DNA from: Diphasiastrum complanatum
Taxonomy: Eukaryota > Streptophyta > Lycopodiopsida > Lycopodiales > Lycopodiaceae
Reading direction: 5' to 3'
Assembly (NCBI GenBank): GCA_029204225.1
Contig: MU832246.1
Coordinates: 16,958-80,957, forward strand
Length of the DNA stretch: 64,000 nt
Part shown: in pieces, positions 9,556 through 21,538 of the stretch
How the letters are laid out: every line of letters starts with the position of its first letter
How positions within the stretch are numbered: position 1 is the stretch's first letter
Notes under the pieces: model-generated
What the model saw: the letters and a program-made list of their open reading frames with translations, nothing else
Databases searched by the model: none
Told to the model about the DNA's origin: nothing
Program-made: the position numbers and the translations under genes

Positions 9556-12496
9556 GTGATGCAGGTATGCACGATCCGGTGGAGCTATGGGATAGTGTCT
9601 TTCACCAAGAGAAATAGCACTCAAAGCGTCTCAGGAGAGAGGACTCTATACGGGGTATCGGCAGTCCGGATGGCAGGAGACAACAAAGTTCCTTCGATCA
9701 GATTTTAGGGGAAGATAAGAACGATCGTCATAGGTGGATTTCGGGGAGAATTCACAAAGAAACTTGCAGTTCGGTGGTTTCAAAAAAATCATCGGTGTTG
9801 GCTACGTTATTCATTGTGTGGACAGCTATTTGGCGCAACGGGGCATGCATGGCTATGCAACGAGTAGTGATAGAGAGCCATAGCAATTTACAGAGACAGA
9901 TTTGGTCCAAAATTGAAAAAATTTGGAAAATTTTCAGTTTTATGGGGTGTTGACGGATTTCTTGAAAAATTGGCTTGTTTGCAGTCAATACCGCATCAAT
10001 TGGATTGCCATAAATTGCATTTGAAAGGCAGAGGCGACCTCAGCAGGTAAGAAGTTGTAAGTTGAATCTCAGGGAAAGCCTGAGTGAAGCCCAATAAATC
10101 CTTCTATTCTTTGAAACTAGGGTTTTTAGATGGAAAATCGTGGATCTCTCTCTCTCTCCACATAACTATTTTTGGAGCTGTAAAAGGCCAGTGGAGGGCA
10201 CCCTGGTACTGTGAAGATGGCTATAAGAGGCCGCGGGTAGCCATGGAAAGGCAATGGAGATGGATCGATGTTTAGTCGTGGCTGCCATAACAAGGAGCAA
10301 GAAAAACCTTGCAAAGATGAGGAAGAAGGGAGGATGGAGTGCGGACAGCACTCGCACACGTCCAGCCCCATTGGAGTGCCAGCGTATTGAGAGTGCTAGT
10401 GAACCTAGGAACGTTCTTTGGTGCGCAGGGGTAGGCAGAGCCATAGGATGAGGCTGCATCAAGATTGACGGCTGATATCAAATACTTGAGGAGTATTGTG
10501 AGCCTTTGGATGGTGAACCACCATTGGATGGTGAGATAAAGGGCTCATGAAAGGTTGAAGGGGTCCGAAGGGCCATTGGGCCTTCAATTTCAATAAAAAA
10601 TTTCAGTTTGAAATACTGAAAGAGACCCGAAGTCCATATTTGGGATTTCTTCATTAAAAATCTTCTTTGTGAAGAATTAGTTCATTTTGCAAGGGCAATC
10701 TTTGGAGAGGCATATCTTTGGCTAGAGGGCACCTATTTTGGTCATCCTTGGGCCAAAATGACCCCTAAAACTGGCTAATCAAAGCCAGTAGACAGAGTGA
10801 CATCACAAAGCAGGGAGAAATGCGTTTTGAGGAGTTTTCATCACCATTCAAGCGGAGTGCTGGTGACTTAGTGATGGGCTACATTCACCATTAGGGTACC
10901 GTAGGGCCAAATTCGGGACAATTTTTGGCCGGTGAAACCTGCTACAGGGCAGTACAATGAGGCATTATCGCTTCAAAATCATTATTGCTTACTTCTAATA
11001 GGGTAACAAGGTATTTGGAAGTGGTAAATGCAGTATTAGAGTGAATGGTAGCGAAATTGTGTGGAGAAAGCTAGTTTTGGCGACGAAAGTGCAGTTTGGC
11101 GGCATGATTACTCATCATTGGCAATAGTTTTGAGAGGGCAAGCAATCATAGGTGAGAGGTAGGCATGGTATGCCGATTATGGGTGAAAAATTCTCGTAAT
11201 CAAGTTCAACTCTTGGGGTTCAAACCAACCAACGTTAGGTGGCATTTTGGAGGAACGCGCTCACAGGTATGATCGGCAGTGGCATTGTCGAATCAGGTGA
11301 TAGATGCATTGACACACGCATCTGTAGCTTGAAAATTTCTCTTTCAGAGATAAACATGGGCTAGCTTGGAGGTACACACATATTGGCGGTCACAGGTGAT
11401 GGAAGTATGAGGTGGTGCCAGTTGGAAGCCATTGGGCAAGATAGCAGACTTGCATTGGACGAGCTGTGTGTGGGACACGCATAGGATGAAGAATGAGTCA
11501 ATAATCACACTTTGGAGACTCTTGATGAGTAGTGAGTGTGATGATTTTGCGGTTTTGCAGTCGATAAGTCAATTTTGATCAAGTCATTGTAGTTGTGGAG
11601 CAGTGTATCAGGTTTGTCATCGAGGAGATACACTTCAACTGCCAGTTTGGATAAGTCAAGTCAATTTTCCATATCATGATTTCATCAGGGATGCAGAATC
11701 CAGTGATAGCAGGGTGCAGATCGTTTGGTTTGGGCCGTGGAAGATCTCACAAGGTCATTTGGAGGGATATTGGCATGCACAGTCATGTGAGGGACTTGAT
11801 GGTGGCCTTGGAGTTCACATCTCAGTGTATTCTCAGGGAGTGGTTTGGAACCATTCACAAGAGCAGCTTGGAGCTAGCTTGGGGGAATACAGATGGGCAC
11901 TACAGGGTAGATGCTCAGATCTTTGTGATCAGGGATGGCATTGGAATACCTAGTAGAGATAGCACTGCATGATGACATGGGATGACCATCAGGGGGCAGC
12001 TATCTCATATTGGACTTCAGTCTATTGATGGAAGACTTACAAGTGGGATTCATGATGGAATCAGGATGCTACAAACACAAATGGGCAAAGCATGAAGCTT
12101 TGAGAGCCAGCTCTAGATTGGAGAGCTGATGGAGATCGCACGGGGTGTGATCGGAGGGCAAGCACCATGATGGGTGTTTTGCTAGCGATCTCTACAAGAG
12201 GGGACATTGATGGCGAGGAATTCATGATGTGCTCATTTGGGAGTATAGGTTGGCATTATAGTAGGGGGCCAGTTTTGGACATTGGCATCGATGGGGAGAC
12301 ATCTACCATCACGGGCGTGGATAAGCTATCTATAGCTTTCATGCATTTGGCAGTATTTGCAGGAGTCTAGACTTGGCACATGTGTTGGAATTTTCATGGT
12401 GCAGATCTGATCTTCAATAGACCTGAAATATGCTTTGGATCCACAAGTTCAACTCAACAAACAAAGGCTAGTAAGATTTGATCAACAATGCAATGC
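9556..12496. other. 2.9-kb G-rich non-coding stretch, possible LARD interior
   Basis: This follows the primer-binding site and runs to the G1 insertion. It is richer in G on the plus strand than its surroundings and has only short frames, the longest being 116 codons at 11603-11953, none with a known domain. A large non-coding retrotransposon derivative is the simplest reading. Its 3' LTR was not found. Confidence 0.35.
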
Positions 12497-12501
12497 ATAA
12501 T

Positions 12502-13249
12502 TGTTGGAGGGGTTGCGGATCCCAAGGCAACCCTAACCCTAGCTAATAAGTGAGAGGGATTTGGCACCCTTTGTGTGTAAGGCCAACCCAATGATCACAT
12601 AGAGATTTGATTAATTAGAAAGTCAATATAAGGACTTTAGGCCTTTTTGCGGGAGTTTTAATGTTGTAGGGCCTAAATGTCAAGTTAGTGAATAAAGTTG
12701 GGTTTCCCTCTAATTTGGATGGTTCTCACTCTTTTTTAAATTTGAATAATTAGTGAGGCAGAAATGGACCAATAGGATTCAGAGGCTAGGATCCTCCTCT
12801 CTACTATAAAAAGGGACCAACTCAAGTTTCTACAGATGTTCATTTTCTCATTTCAATAAAGCAGATTGGTTCTCTTGAGAAATGGATTGATGAATGTCCT
12901 TGCTCTTTATCACTTTTTCTCCATCTCTCATGCTTATTTTAGATTTTGCTAATTGTTGGATCTGATTGTTATTGGGATTGCATGTTATTATACTTTTTAT
13001 GAGGGAGAAAGGGAGAGAGAGAGAAAGAGTAAGCTATATTCATTGTGGATCTAGTGTTACTGGATGTAGTGTTAATGCTTAGGGTTAATGGATGTTAGAG
13101 CTAGATGTGGATCTTCCATTCATGCTGAAATCTGAACTATACTATCGCTCTCATGTGAACGAATCTATGTGTGACAACTAACTTCGTCTCTTTGATGCTA
13201 GGTTGATTAGATCTTGGATTGGGGTTAGGCAGGAAAGAAACCCACTACA
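12502..13249 (+). repeat. G1 5' LTR (748 bp)
   Basis: It starts TGTTGGAGG and ends CACTACA, immediately before the primer site. The promoter TATA box is TATAAAAAGG at 12805-12814. A purine-rich tract (GAGGGAGAAAGGGAGAG) lies near 13000-13030. The 3' LTR is 26 bases shorter, mainly through a deletion of about 24 bases near 21252. Confidence 0.9.
12805..12814 (+). promoter_or_regulatory. G1 5' LTR TATA box
   Basis: CTACTATAAAAAGGGACC is conserved at the same place in all four LTRs of G1 and G2 (21030, 46000 and 55156), which supports a real core promoter for genomic RNA. Confidence 0.65.
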
Positions 13250-13253
13250 ATTT

Positions 13254-13271
13254 TGGCGTCGTTGTCGGAGA
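13254..13271 (+). promoter_or_regulatory. G1 primer-binding site, tRNA-Asp type
   Basis: TGGCGTCGTTGTCGGAGA begins four bases after the LTR end. It is close to the complement of the tRNA-Asp 3' end used by plant Tat and Athila gypsy elements (TGGCGCCGTTGCCGGGGA), with C-to-T type differences. Confidence 0.75.
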
Positions 13272-13331
13272 GCTACGGCAATTTTTCAATTTGCAGCATG
13301 TTTGTTGGATGGTTAGGTTGCATTAGGCATC

Positions 13332-14210
13332 TTGTTGTTGCATATCAGACCAGCGGTTCAAAAAGAGGATGATGATTCATCAACATCAGATCATACTTGT
13401 GACCGACCAGAGAAAAATTTGGGAGTTCATTACGATTCTGAAATGGATACTATAAACTGGAATGAAGCTCTTGCAACGATTGATTGTACAGCAAGATATA
13501 TGTGTCAACAAGATAATCAGTCAGATTTGGATGAGATTTCATTATTGGATCGAACCTTGGATACACCGATCACTTTTCCATTGAATGTGCTTAATGTAGC
13601 TTGGATATCAACAGAACCTATACCAAATCCGATTGAAGATGACCTCATTTCTGTGAGTCATGCCTTGACTTATGATGACAATGCAGAACTTACTGATGAG
13701 CAGATTCTAGATCATATGGATCCAACCAGACTTGGAGTGCATAATATTCCTGATGAACCAACAATAAAACTGTCCAAAGCAACTGTTATATTGAAGGAAG
13801 ACAGGATCACAAGGTCAATGACGAAGAAAAAAGCCAAGCAACATTATAATACGGTCCTGAAATGGGAAAATCTCCCTCAAGAGATTGATTCAAAAAATGT
13901 GCCACCCTTACTAGATAAAGGAAAAGAAAAAGTTCAGGATGACTCTACAAGTTAGAGTTTTAGCAAGACATCATCATCTCGGAAGTCATCACCTCCACGA
14001 TCGATTCCTACTAAGAAGGCTAAGCGAAGATCCAAGACAAGTCCTTTCGAAAAGGAACAAGCAGATGTAGTCCAGCATGATATGCCCGAACATTTTGTAT
14101 GCTATACACTGGATGATGTGGTTATCATGTTACCTAAAGCACATCGTGAACCCGAAGACCAGATGCCAGAATCGAAAGATGTTTACGATGGCCAAGCTTG
14201 GACATAGCCA
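13332..14210 (+). pseudogene. G1: linker between protease and reverse transcriptase
   Basis: An open stretch to a TAG at 13953-13955 continues in the element frame with further stops (for example TAG near 14206). It matches G2 at 47395-48280 (for example HTCDRPEK, YDS..DT, LDTPITFPLNVLNV, DEPTIK). It has no catalytic motif and is basic and Ser/Lys-rich toward its end (SSSRKSS type). The frame opens with TTG, not ATG, because the sequence upstream, including gag and protease, is deleted. The deletion junction is close to 13360. Confidence 0.7.
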
Positions 14211-15287
14211 ATGAATCTTGTCGAACTAGGAGAACCAGACAAGATTGTACAAGTTGGATCACAACTTAATCTTGAACAGTATCAAGCACTCCGAACATTA
14301 CTTAGTAGATATCAAGATTTCTTTGCATGGACTTATCAAGATCTGAAGGGTATTTCGACGTCAGTAATTGAACATACCATACCTCTAGTACCTGATGCAG
14401 TTCCAAAGGTTACAAAGTTCTATTGATGTAATCCTAATGTTGCGGATCTGATAAAGAAAGAACTTCAGAGACTGCTTGATGCCGATTTCATTTATGAGAT
14501 CGAGCATACCGAATGGGTTTCACTGAAATTGTCATTGTTCCTAAGAAGAATGAAAAATTGAGAATTTGTGCGAATCTCAAGGCTTTGAACAAAGTGACGC
14601 AGAAGAATCACTTTCCGTTACCTTTTATTTGAAAGCATTTTGGATCGCCTTGCTGGAGCGGAAGCTTATAGTTTCTTGGATGGATTTAGTGGTTATAACC
14701 AGGTTAAGATTGCACCTGCCGATCGCCACAAAACAGCTTTTGCAACAGAATGGGACACCTATGCTTACAAAGTAATGTCGTTTGGACTCTGTAATGCACC
14801 AAGTTCATTCCAAAGAGCAATGCAATTTGCTTTTAAAGATTATCTACAGAAATTTCTTGAAATTTACTTGGATGATCTGGGAGTCCATATAGTACAAATA
14901 CAGATCATCTGGATCGATTGGAAAAGTTATTTGAAAGATGTCACAAATATCAAATTTCTCTTAAATCCAGAAAAATGTCAGATATGGGTTTTCCACAGAG
15001 TTGTGCTTGGGCATGTGATATCGAGACATGGCATTGCCACAAATTATTCTAAAATCAAGGTTATTTTGGAATTGCCACCGCCAACAATGATTCGCGGAGT
15101 TTACTTGTTTATGGGTCATGCGAACTACTATCGAATTTTTATTATCTTCTTTGCGGATTTAGCAAGACCTATCTACAAACTGACTACTGTTCCTATTTGG
15201 ACAGTAGAGGCATTAGAAGCCTTTAAAAAACAAAAAAAAAGCATTTACTTCAGCATCGATACTACGTTCTCCAGATTGGACAGTTGA
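14211..15287 (+). pseudogene. G1: reverse transcriptase (broken)
   Basis: Ty3/gypsy reverse transcriptase that would copy element RNA. It has the recognisable order FAWTYQDLKGI near 14325, LLDADFIYEIEHTEW near 14470, AEAYSFLDGFSGYNQVKIAP near 14660 (catalytic Asp of motif A), VMSFGLCNAP near 14775 and the IYLDDLGV box near 14862 (the two catalytic Asp). An in-frame TGA at 14424, a small deletion near 14521 (text around TTTCACTGAAATTGTC) and a shift at 14890 destroy it. Unlike G2, it keeps the FGLCNAP segment. Confidence 0.85.
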
Positions 15288-15660
15288 ATTTCATGTTCAC
15301 ACGGATGCCTCAAAATATGCCATTGGATTAGTTTTGACGCAGCCAGGTAATTATAAGAAGGATTATCCTATATGATTTGCAAGCAGACAGCTTATAGATC
15401 CGGAGAAGAACTATTCAACAACAGAACATGAAGCGTTAGCCATGATTTTTTATGTTAGGAAATTTTGTCACTACCTCATGGAAATGCACTTTGCATTTTA
15501 TACAAATCAACAGTCGTTACTTTACTTGGTAAACAAGACGTGCAATACTGAACGTATTGCAAGATGGTTACTATTATTGACTGAATTTGACTTTCAAATT
15601 GTGGTTTGAAAGGGGAAGCAACATTATCTAGCCGACCACGTTTCGTGAATTGAATCTGCA
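15288..15660 (+). pseudogene. G1: RNase H (broken)
   Basis: RNase H follows reverse transcriptase in gypsy order: HTDAS with the catalytic Asp near 15300, a TTEHEALA segment near 15419, and the YLVNKTCN / RIARWLL segment near 15522-15570. In-frame TGA codons at about 15375, 15607 and 15647 each replace CGA or AGA of G2. A frame change near 15285 separates it from reverse transcriptase. Confidence 0.8.
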
Positions 15661-16988
15661 CCACTTAATACTGAAGTGGATGATGAATTACCAGATGCTG
15701 CATTGTTCTATGTAGAAGCAGTACCTGAGTGGGCAGCGGAAATTGTTGAGTACCTGATGCTAGGACAACCGAATGACTCTTTGACAAAAGTACAGAAGAG
15801 ACAATTGATTCATAAGGCTCGACCTTATCAATTGATTGCAGGACAACTATATCGTCATGGATCAGACAATATTCTACGAAGATGTGTGTTACCACATGAA
15901 ATCTCAGATTTAATCATGTTTTCACATGATGGCATGGCAGAGGACACTTCTCTACAGATATTATTGTTTGCAAACTTTTGCAATCAGGTTGTTGGTGGCC
16001 TATGCTTTATAAGGACACAAAAACTTATATTCAGACATGTGATGTTTGCCAGCGAGCACGACGGCCTACTGGATAGAACTATGAACCCTTGCATCCGGTT
16101 TTATCACAAGCACCATTTGAAAAATGAGAACTGGATTATGCTGGTCCTATACATCCTACCACGCGAGGATCTCAGGCCCGATACATTATTGTAGCAACTG
16201 ACTATATGACCAAGTGGATTGAAGCCAAAGCTGTCAAAGTTGCTGACGCGAAATCTACGGCCAAGTTTCTCTATGGAAATATTATAATCAGATTTGGATG
16301 TCCGATCGAGATTGTTAGTGACCGGGGTACACACTTTGTTAATCAAACAATAAAGTGTTTACTGGAAGATTTTTTTGTTATACACCGATTTAGCACTCCT
16401 TACTATTCTAGAGGGAATGGCCAGGCTGAATCTTCCAATAAAATTCTCTGCACTATTATGACGAAGACAGTTGAAGCAAGTCGGTCTGATTGGGAACATA
16501 AATTGTATGCAGCATTGTGGGCATTCAGAACCGCTTACAAAAATAGTACAAATCAAACACCCTTTCAACTGGTTTATGGTCAAGATGTTGTTATGCCGAT
16601 TGAATTTTTAATCCCATCTTTACGCATAGCGACAATAGAATGATTAAATGATGATAAGTCTTTACAACTACGTCACAAATCGTTGCACAAATTATGTGAA
16701 ACACGATTGATGACAATTCATGCGTTAGCAGTAGAGAAAGCCTGCCGAAAGACATGGCACGATCGTTGATTGCACAAAAAGGATATGAAAGCAGGAGATT
16801 TTGCACTGATGTACAAAACCAAGCTGATCAAGGGAAAATTGAAGTTTACCGGTGAAGGCCCATATAAAGTAAAAGAAATCCTGAACTATGGCGCAGTAAT
16901 TCTTGAGCACTTGGATGGAAAACGATTTGATACTCCAATGAATGACAACCGATTACGCAAGTTTTGGCAGCCTGCTCTGCCAGTTTAA
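15661..16988 (+). pseudogene. G1: integrase (broken)
   Basis: It starts with the DDELPDAALFYVEA segment, then a degraded HHCC zinc domain near 15915-16060 with at least two shifts. The core follows in the 16206-16643 frame: TKWIEAKAV near 16209 just after the first Asp, SDRGTHFVNQ near 16317 (second Asp) and GNGQAESSNK near 16414 (catalytic Glu). The C-terminal module is at 16770-16988 (GKLKFTGEGPYKVKEI, then NRLRKFW). TGA at 16641 comes from CGA. There is no chromodomain, which separates this family from chromoviruses. Confidence 0.85.
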
Positions 16989-17762
16989 CAAGCTTGATCT
17001 CAATGATTTTTTTACCTTTATTTTGTTTTCACCTTTTTTGTTTTCAATATTTAATTGTTAAGTTTTGTTTGGAAAAGACAGTAATAAAAAAAAAACTAAG
17101 AAAAGACTGATGAGCAAAACTCAGGAGAGTCATCAGTATGGAAAAAGGAAGAAAAGTATTTTTGATGGAAAATGACTTATAAAATCACTGTTTTGGTCAG
17201 ATGTGGCCTATACAGTATCAAAAACCTTCGCTGAGCCTCGAAGGTTCTTTTCCAAAAAAGTTCCATTTTTTGAGTCAGGTGAATAATCATCAATATGCCA
17301 TTTTGGGAACCTTCGCCGAGCACCTTACTCTCATTAGGAACCTTCGCTGACATGCTAGATGGTCTTAAAATGTCAAAATTAGGTCGGCCATAGGTTCAGA
17401 TCTTGGATAAATGCACTTACGACAGTAGTTGGGCGAAGGACCCTCTTGGGTGAAGGTTCATCCTTCGCCAACCCTGGAAAACATTCGTCGGATAGGTTCA
17501 GAGCCTCAGAAACCTTCGCCGAGATTTTTTTAGCCTATTTTCACAGTACTATACATGCCTGCAAATTTTTGTTCAGATTGATTAGCCAAACTAGTATTCA
17601 GTGTAATGGACCCTCCAAATTCACCTATAAGTTGGCTGAATTTGATTCATTCCTCACTTGTGCTAGCGAAGCTCTTGCCAATTTTTCCAGTGACCAAAGC
17701 CTTCCAAACTCTCTGAACTATTGTTATACACTTGAGCGTCTTACTTTCCGTTTCTGATCATC
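16989..17762 (+). other. G1: spacer with repeated CCTTCGC motif
   Basis: The 775 bases between integrase and the downstream ORF contain AACCTTCGC(C/T)GA-like sequences near 17226, 17308, 17340 and 17509, plus inverted forms GCGAAGG / GTGAAGG near 17435 and 17452 and CCTTCGCC at 17462. G2 keeps the same arrangement at 51300-51630. Conserved, regularly scattered and in both orientations, these look like binding sites for a host or element protein, or stem-loops. No gene is seen here. Confidence 0.5.
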
Positions 17763-20679
17763 ATGTCTTCCACAAATACATCTCAGTCGCCTCGTTATAC
17801 TATCCATCATGATGTCCCATCTGCAACGGATATCATGATACTTCCTAGCACAAGCATGGTCACTCAGTGGATGACCCTTGCAGAGCCTCTGTTTACTGCA
17901 ATGGGTATTCATGAGAGAGCTTTTTCGGGAGAATTAATATGGATTTTAATGCTCTTGCCTTCAGTACGTGGAAGGAGGAGAAATCCAAGTTTTACATCAC
18001 CTTCCAAGGAGCCACACACAAGGTGCGCATAATTGAGGCCGCCCTAGCTGCCATAGGCATGGCGTCTGGTACCCAAGCCTCACCCAACCATAAGCAGGCC
18101 AAACAGGCTATTAAGCCTTACATTGACCTTACAAATGATTTGCATTGGACCAATGACGACTATCTCCTCGATGCCATTACTGAGCCTGCCATACACGCTG
18201 CTGTCCAGCTCCTGAATAATTTTTTGATGGTTGGCAGTCTCAGAAAAGACCACATTACTTCTTAGATCCTACATAGGATAGTCGAGTCCTATGTCAAGAT
18301 AGCCAAGGCCTCTCTTGAACCATATAACTGGTTCAAGACTGTTTCTAGTGAGCTCAAATGAGCCATAAAAGCAACAGTTCGATGCTGGTTCCTTGTTATC
18401 TCTTCTAGCGGCTTTCCACCTTGAAAACAAAATCTCTGGCTTTCACTTGGATTCTGTGCTTTCGGTTTATGAAGACGCACCGGCCGAGTCATCTCACCAG
18501 GCCTCTAGTTCACATAGTCGACATCATCCACGTAGCGAGATCATCATCTGACTCGCCTTTCACATCACGACGTTGTACTAGGCATACATCGTCAGCTGCG
18601 CTTCCACCCCCTATTGTTGTTTGCACTGAACTTCCTATTCCCCCTGCCTCTGATGCTTCCCTCGCCTCTGCTTCCACTCAAGGAAAGTCTGTGACCATTG
18701 GGACTACCATTCCCATCACAGTTGTCCAAGCTACCATCACACTGAAGCTATTTCACCAAACACGCAGTACTTTATGGATATGTTCGACGATTCCAACCCC
18801 CTTGGGGCCTTCGAAGTTTTTGAAATGCCCCAGAGCCCTGCGCCCTTTGAACTCCAATCCCTTGAAAGAGGATTTGAACAATTCCATGATACCACTGTTG
18901 GTGTTGAATATTCATGCCAGTTATCCTAGAAACCTCAAGATGAAGCCGCACTAGCCACACTTCGGGTCGGACAAGTTGCAAAATCACCGAAGCATTTGAC
19001 GCCACAGTGCCTGAGGGCTATGAAGAGGAAGATCTTTTTGAAGAAGTAGAGATACTGGCACCTATTTCTCGCCAACCAAGGACAGTACCATCAGGTCCTT
19101 CTGCTGCTACCACCTCCACGTCAGTAGATTCTGGTGATGCTCTCGGTTTGGTCTCAAGCCTTGCTCAAGTGATCCAGTCTATGCTGGATAAGAAAAAAGA
19201 AATGGAACAGAGAATATCAGATATGGGATCCAAAAATACTCTTATCAACCAAAAGATTATTCAGTTGGATAGAGAATTGAAGATCGCCAAGCAGCATGAA
19301 GAAAAATCCGAAGCTGAGAAGAAGATGGCACAACAGGCTGATCGCCTCAAAAAATACGTCAACTCCCTGCAGAATGCCCTGACAATCGCACAAGATCAGG
19401 TGGACAAGGCCATGTAGGATGCAAAGCAACAAGTGCAGCTGCTACAAGGTCAACTGCAAATGGAAGAGCAAGATCACACACGTCTCTAAGGTGAATTGAA
19501 TGTGACCGCCCTTGAGCGTGATGCGTATCTTTAGACGCAAATACCAGATCATCCGGTAACTCCGACGGAGATTGCGTATTTGTTCAAAAAAATTGAGACT
19601 TACAAAGTGGCGCTTCAGGGATTCCAAGGCCGCTTTGACAAATACAAAGGTGCAGCTTCAACTGAGTTGGAAAAGGCTAAAGCAATCATCAGTGCCTATG
19701 AAAAGGCTGTCGCTTAGGTGTTGGAAGCTGGACCACAAATCTCAATACCGATCATGCCGCAATTCTCCCCTCTGCACCAAACTACAGGACCAATGGATAC
19801 AGGGCTGGATTCGGGCATGGACCAGGTGGAGCTCCAGATGTTGAAGAACAACAGCCAATTTCACAAGCAGTGCAAGTGGGTCCATCTTCATCAAGGACCA
19901 CACCATTATTCAGAAGTCCAATCAGCATCGAGGACCAGATTCAAAAAATTTTATCGCAACATCCTCATGAGTCCTCGCATGGTGGTTGGGTCCTTAAATT
20001 TAAGACCTCTAAGATAGAAGCCGACAAAAAATTGGATAAAATAACAGCATTGGGAGAGCAGCTGGCTTGGAGAGTTACCATTTTTGAGAAAACTCCGAAA
20101 TCTATCAGGAGTTATGTGGCCAGCCCTCGCCAATTGCGGGTAGATCTGTATTATGTACCAATGCCATGACGAAATAAATGGAAGGATTTGGGAATGTCAA
20201 TGGACAAAATTACGATCCATGCACCAAATTGGCCAATCATGCATCAACCTTTCACTTGGACAATATTAATGGATTTCCACCGGGCCTTACAAGCGTACTT
20301 GTGGGAGTATATACACTCTCCCAGCCCGACAGTGAGACAATCGGCAGTGTTTGCAAAAGATTTAACTCCGTTGGCATCAGTGGCAACTAGATGGGATGAT
20401 TGCCTTCCTCCTTTGGCATTCGATCCAAATAAGCCGATGGCCTCAAAGAGTATCAAGGATCAGCTGCCGGTTGCTCGACTATATTTTCATGTAACAATGA
20501 TGGGAGCCTCCTGGGAATCTCGCTTCACGTCATAGACAACTTCCATGTGGATTGTCGAAGCTCATCGTTGTTTTTTGTCGCATAATTTGGATTTTAACAC
20601 TGCCCGACTCGACTTTATGGAGAAGGTGCAGTATCACCTAATAAAGATTCGTTGCGAAGCCAATAAAAGTCCTCAGTAA
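17763..20679 (+). pseudogene. G1: long downstream ORF of unknown family (broken)
   Basis: This extra ORF lies between integrase and the 3' LTR; with breaks ignored it would encode about 970 residues. ATG 17763 is shared with G2 (51865). Visible parts are an N-terminal region of about 280 residues (TQWMTLAEPL, FYITFQGATHKVR, DLTNDLHWTNDDYLL, PYNWFKTVS), a Ser/Thr/Pro-rich linker (18480-18760), an acidic stretch near 19020, a coiled coil at 19140-19720 (KKKEMEQRISDMGSK, QLDRELKIAKQHEEK, then ALERDAYL), and a conserved C-terminal block at 20188-20679 (FDPNKPMAS, LDFNTARLDFMEKVQYHLIK). Breaks include a one-base loss near 17935 and stops at 18263, 19415, 19487, 19534, 19716 and 20534. No transmembrane segment is seen, so it is not a classic envelope-like ORF. 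Function unknown. Confidence 0.75.
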
Positions 20680-20717
20680 CTACATCTCGCAGGTGTCGTG
20701 GGACCGCCACCAGTTTT

Positions 20718-20728
20718 GGTGGGGGATA
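20718..20728 (+). promoter_or_regulatory. G1 polypurine tract
   Basis: GGTGGGGGATA ends two bases before the 3' LTR and is identical in G2 at 54838-54848. It primes plus-strand DNA synthesis. Confidence 0.75.
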
Positions 20729-20729
20729 C

Positions 20730-21451
20730 TGTTGGAGGGTTTGCAGATCCCAAGTCAACCCTAACCTTAGCTAATAAGTGAGAGGGATTTGGCACCTTGC
20801 GTGTCTAAGTCCAACCCCATGATCACATAGAGATTTGATTGATTAGAAAGTCAATAAAAGGACTTCAGGCCTTTTTACGACTTTTAATGTTGCAGGGCCT
20901 AAATGTCAAGTTAGTGAATAAAGTTGGGTTTCCCTCCAATTTGGATGGTTCCCACTCTTTTTTAAATTTGAATAATTAGGGAGGCCGAAATGGACCAATA
21001 GGATTCAGAGGCCAGTGTCCTCCTCTCACTATAAAAAGGGACCAACTTGAGTTCCTACAGATGTTCATTTTCTCATTCCAATAAAGCAGATTGGTTCTCT
21101 TGAAAAATGGATTGATGAATGTCCTTGCTCTCTATCAATTTTCCTCTATCTCTCATGCTTATTTTGGATTTTGCTAATTGTTAGATCTGATTGTTATTGG
21201 GATTGCATGTTATTATACTTTTTATGAGGGAGAAAGGGAGAGAGAGAAAGAGCTAATGTTATTGGATGGAGTGTTAATGCTTAGGGTTAATGGATGTTAG
21301 AGTTAGATGTGGATCTTCGATTCATGCTGAAATCTGAACTATACTATCGCTCTCATGGGAACGAATCTACGCGTGACAACTAACTTTGTCTCTTTGATGC
21401 TAGGTTGATTAGATCTTGGATTGAGGTTAGGCAGGAAAGAAACCCACTACA
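20730..21451 (+). repeat. G1 3' LTR (722 bp)
   Basis: TGTTGGAGG to CACTACA, with the TATA box at 21030. Differences from the 5' LTR are mostly transitions plus a deletion of about 24 bases near 21252. Confidence 0.9.
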
Positions 21452-21520
21452 ATAATCATGCTAGAACTTGATCAAACATCCAAATATCACCATAAATGAA
21501 AACCTTACTAAAAATAGGGC

Positions 21521-21538
21521 CAGCTTGCTCTGATACCA
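21521..21538 (-). promoter_or_regulatory. tRNA-Met primer-binding-like site, minus strand
   Basis: The reverse complement reads TGGTATCAGAGCAAGCTG, a standard copia primer site. The adjoining plus-strand text TGAAAAAAGTGG would be the end of a minus-strand LTR lying to the right. The element interior would run leftwards and was cut by G1. No coding remains were found. Confidence 0.45.

Larger units (their letters stand above)
12497..21456 (+). mobile_element. G1: Tat-like Ty3/gypsy element with both LTRs and target duplication
   Basis: Boundaries are firm: direct repeats ATAAT at 12497-12501 and 21452-21456 flank LTRs that begin TGTTGGAGG and end CCCACTACA. The body of 8950 bases carries, in order, a tRNA-Asp-type primer site, a protease-RT linker, reverse transcriptase, RNase H, integrase, a 775-base spacer, a long extra ORF and a polypurine tract. 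Gag and protease are missing, so it is a defective copy. The LTRs differ at about 16 of the first 170 positions by eye, more than in G2, so it is old. It is inserted in DNA of unknown identity. Confidence 0.92.

Noticed and set aside
11603-11972. Two overlapping 98-116 codon frames
   Set aside because: They overlap in different frames in G-rich DNA, with no motifs. Chance frames are expected there.
13332-13955. Host gene of 207 codons
   Set aside because: It lies within the G1 LTRs, starts with TTG after a deletion, and matches the linker of G2 and G3.
17763-20679. Envelope-like ORF in the downstream position
   Set aside because: No signal peptide, transmembrane segment or glycosylation-rich ectodomain. 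The coiled coil is a long hydrophilic one within a protein without membrane features.
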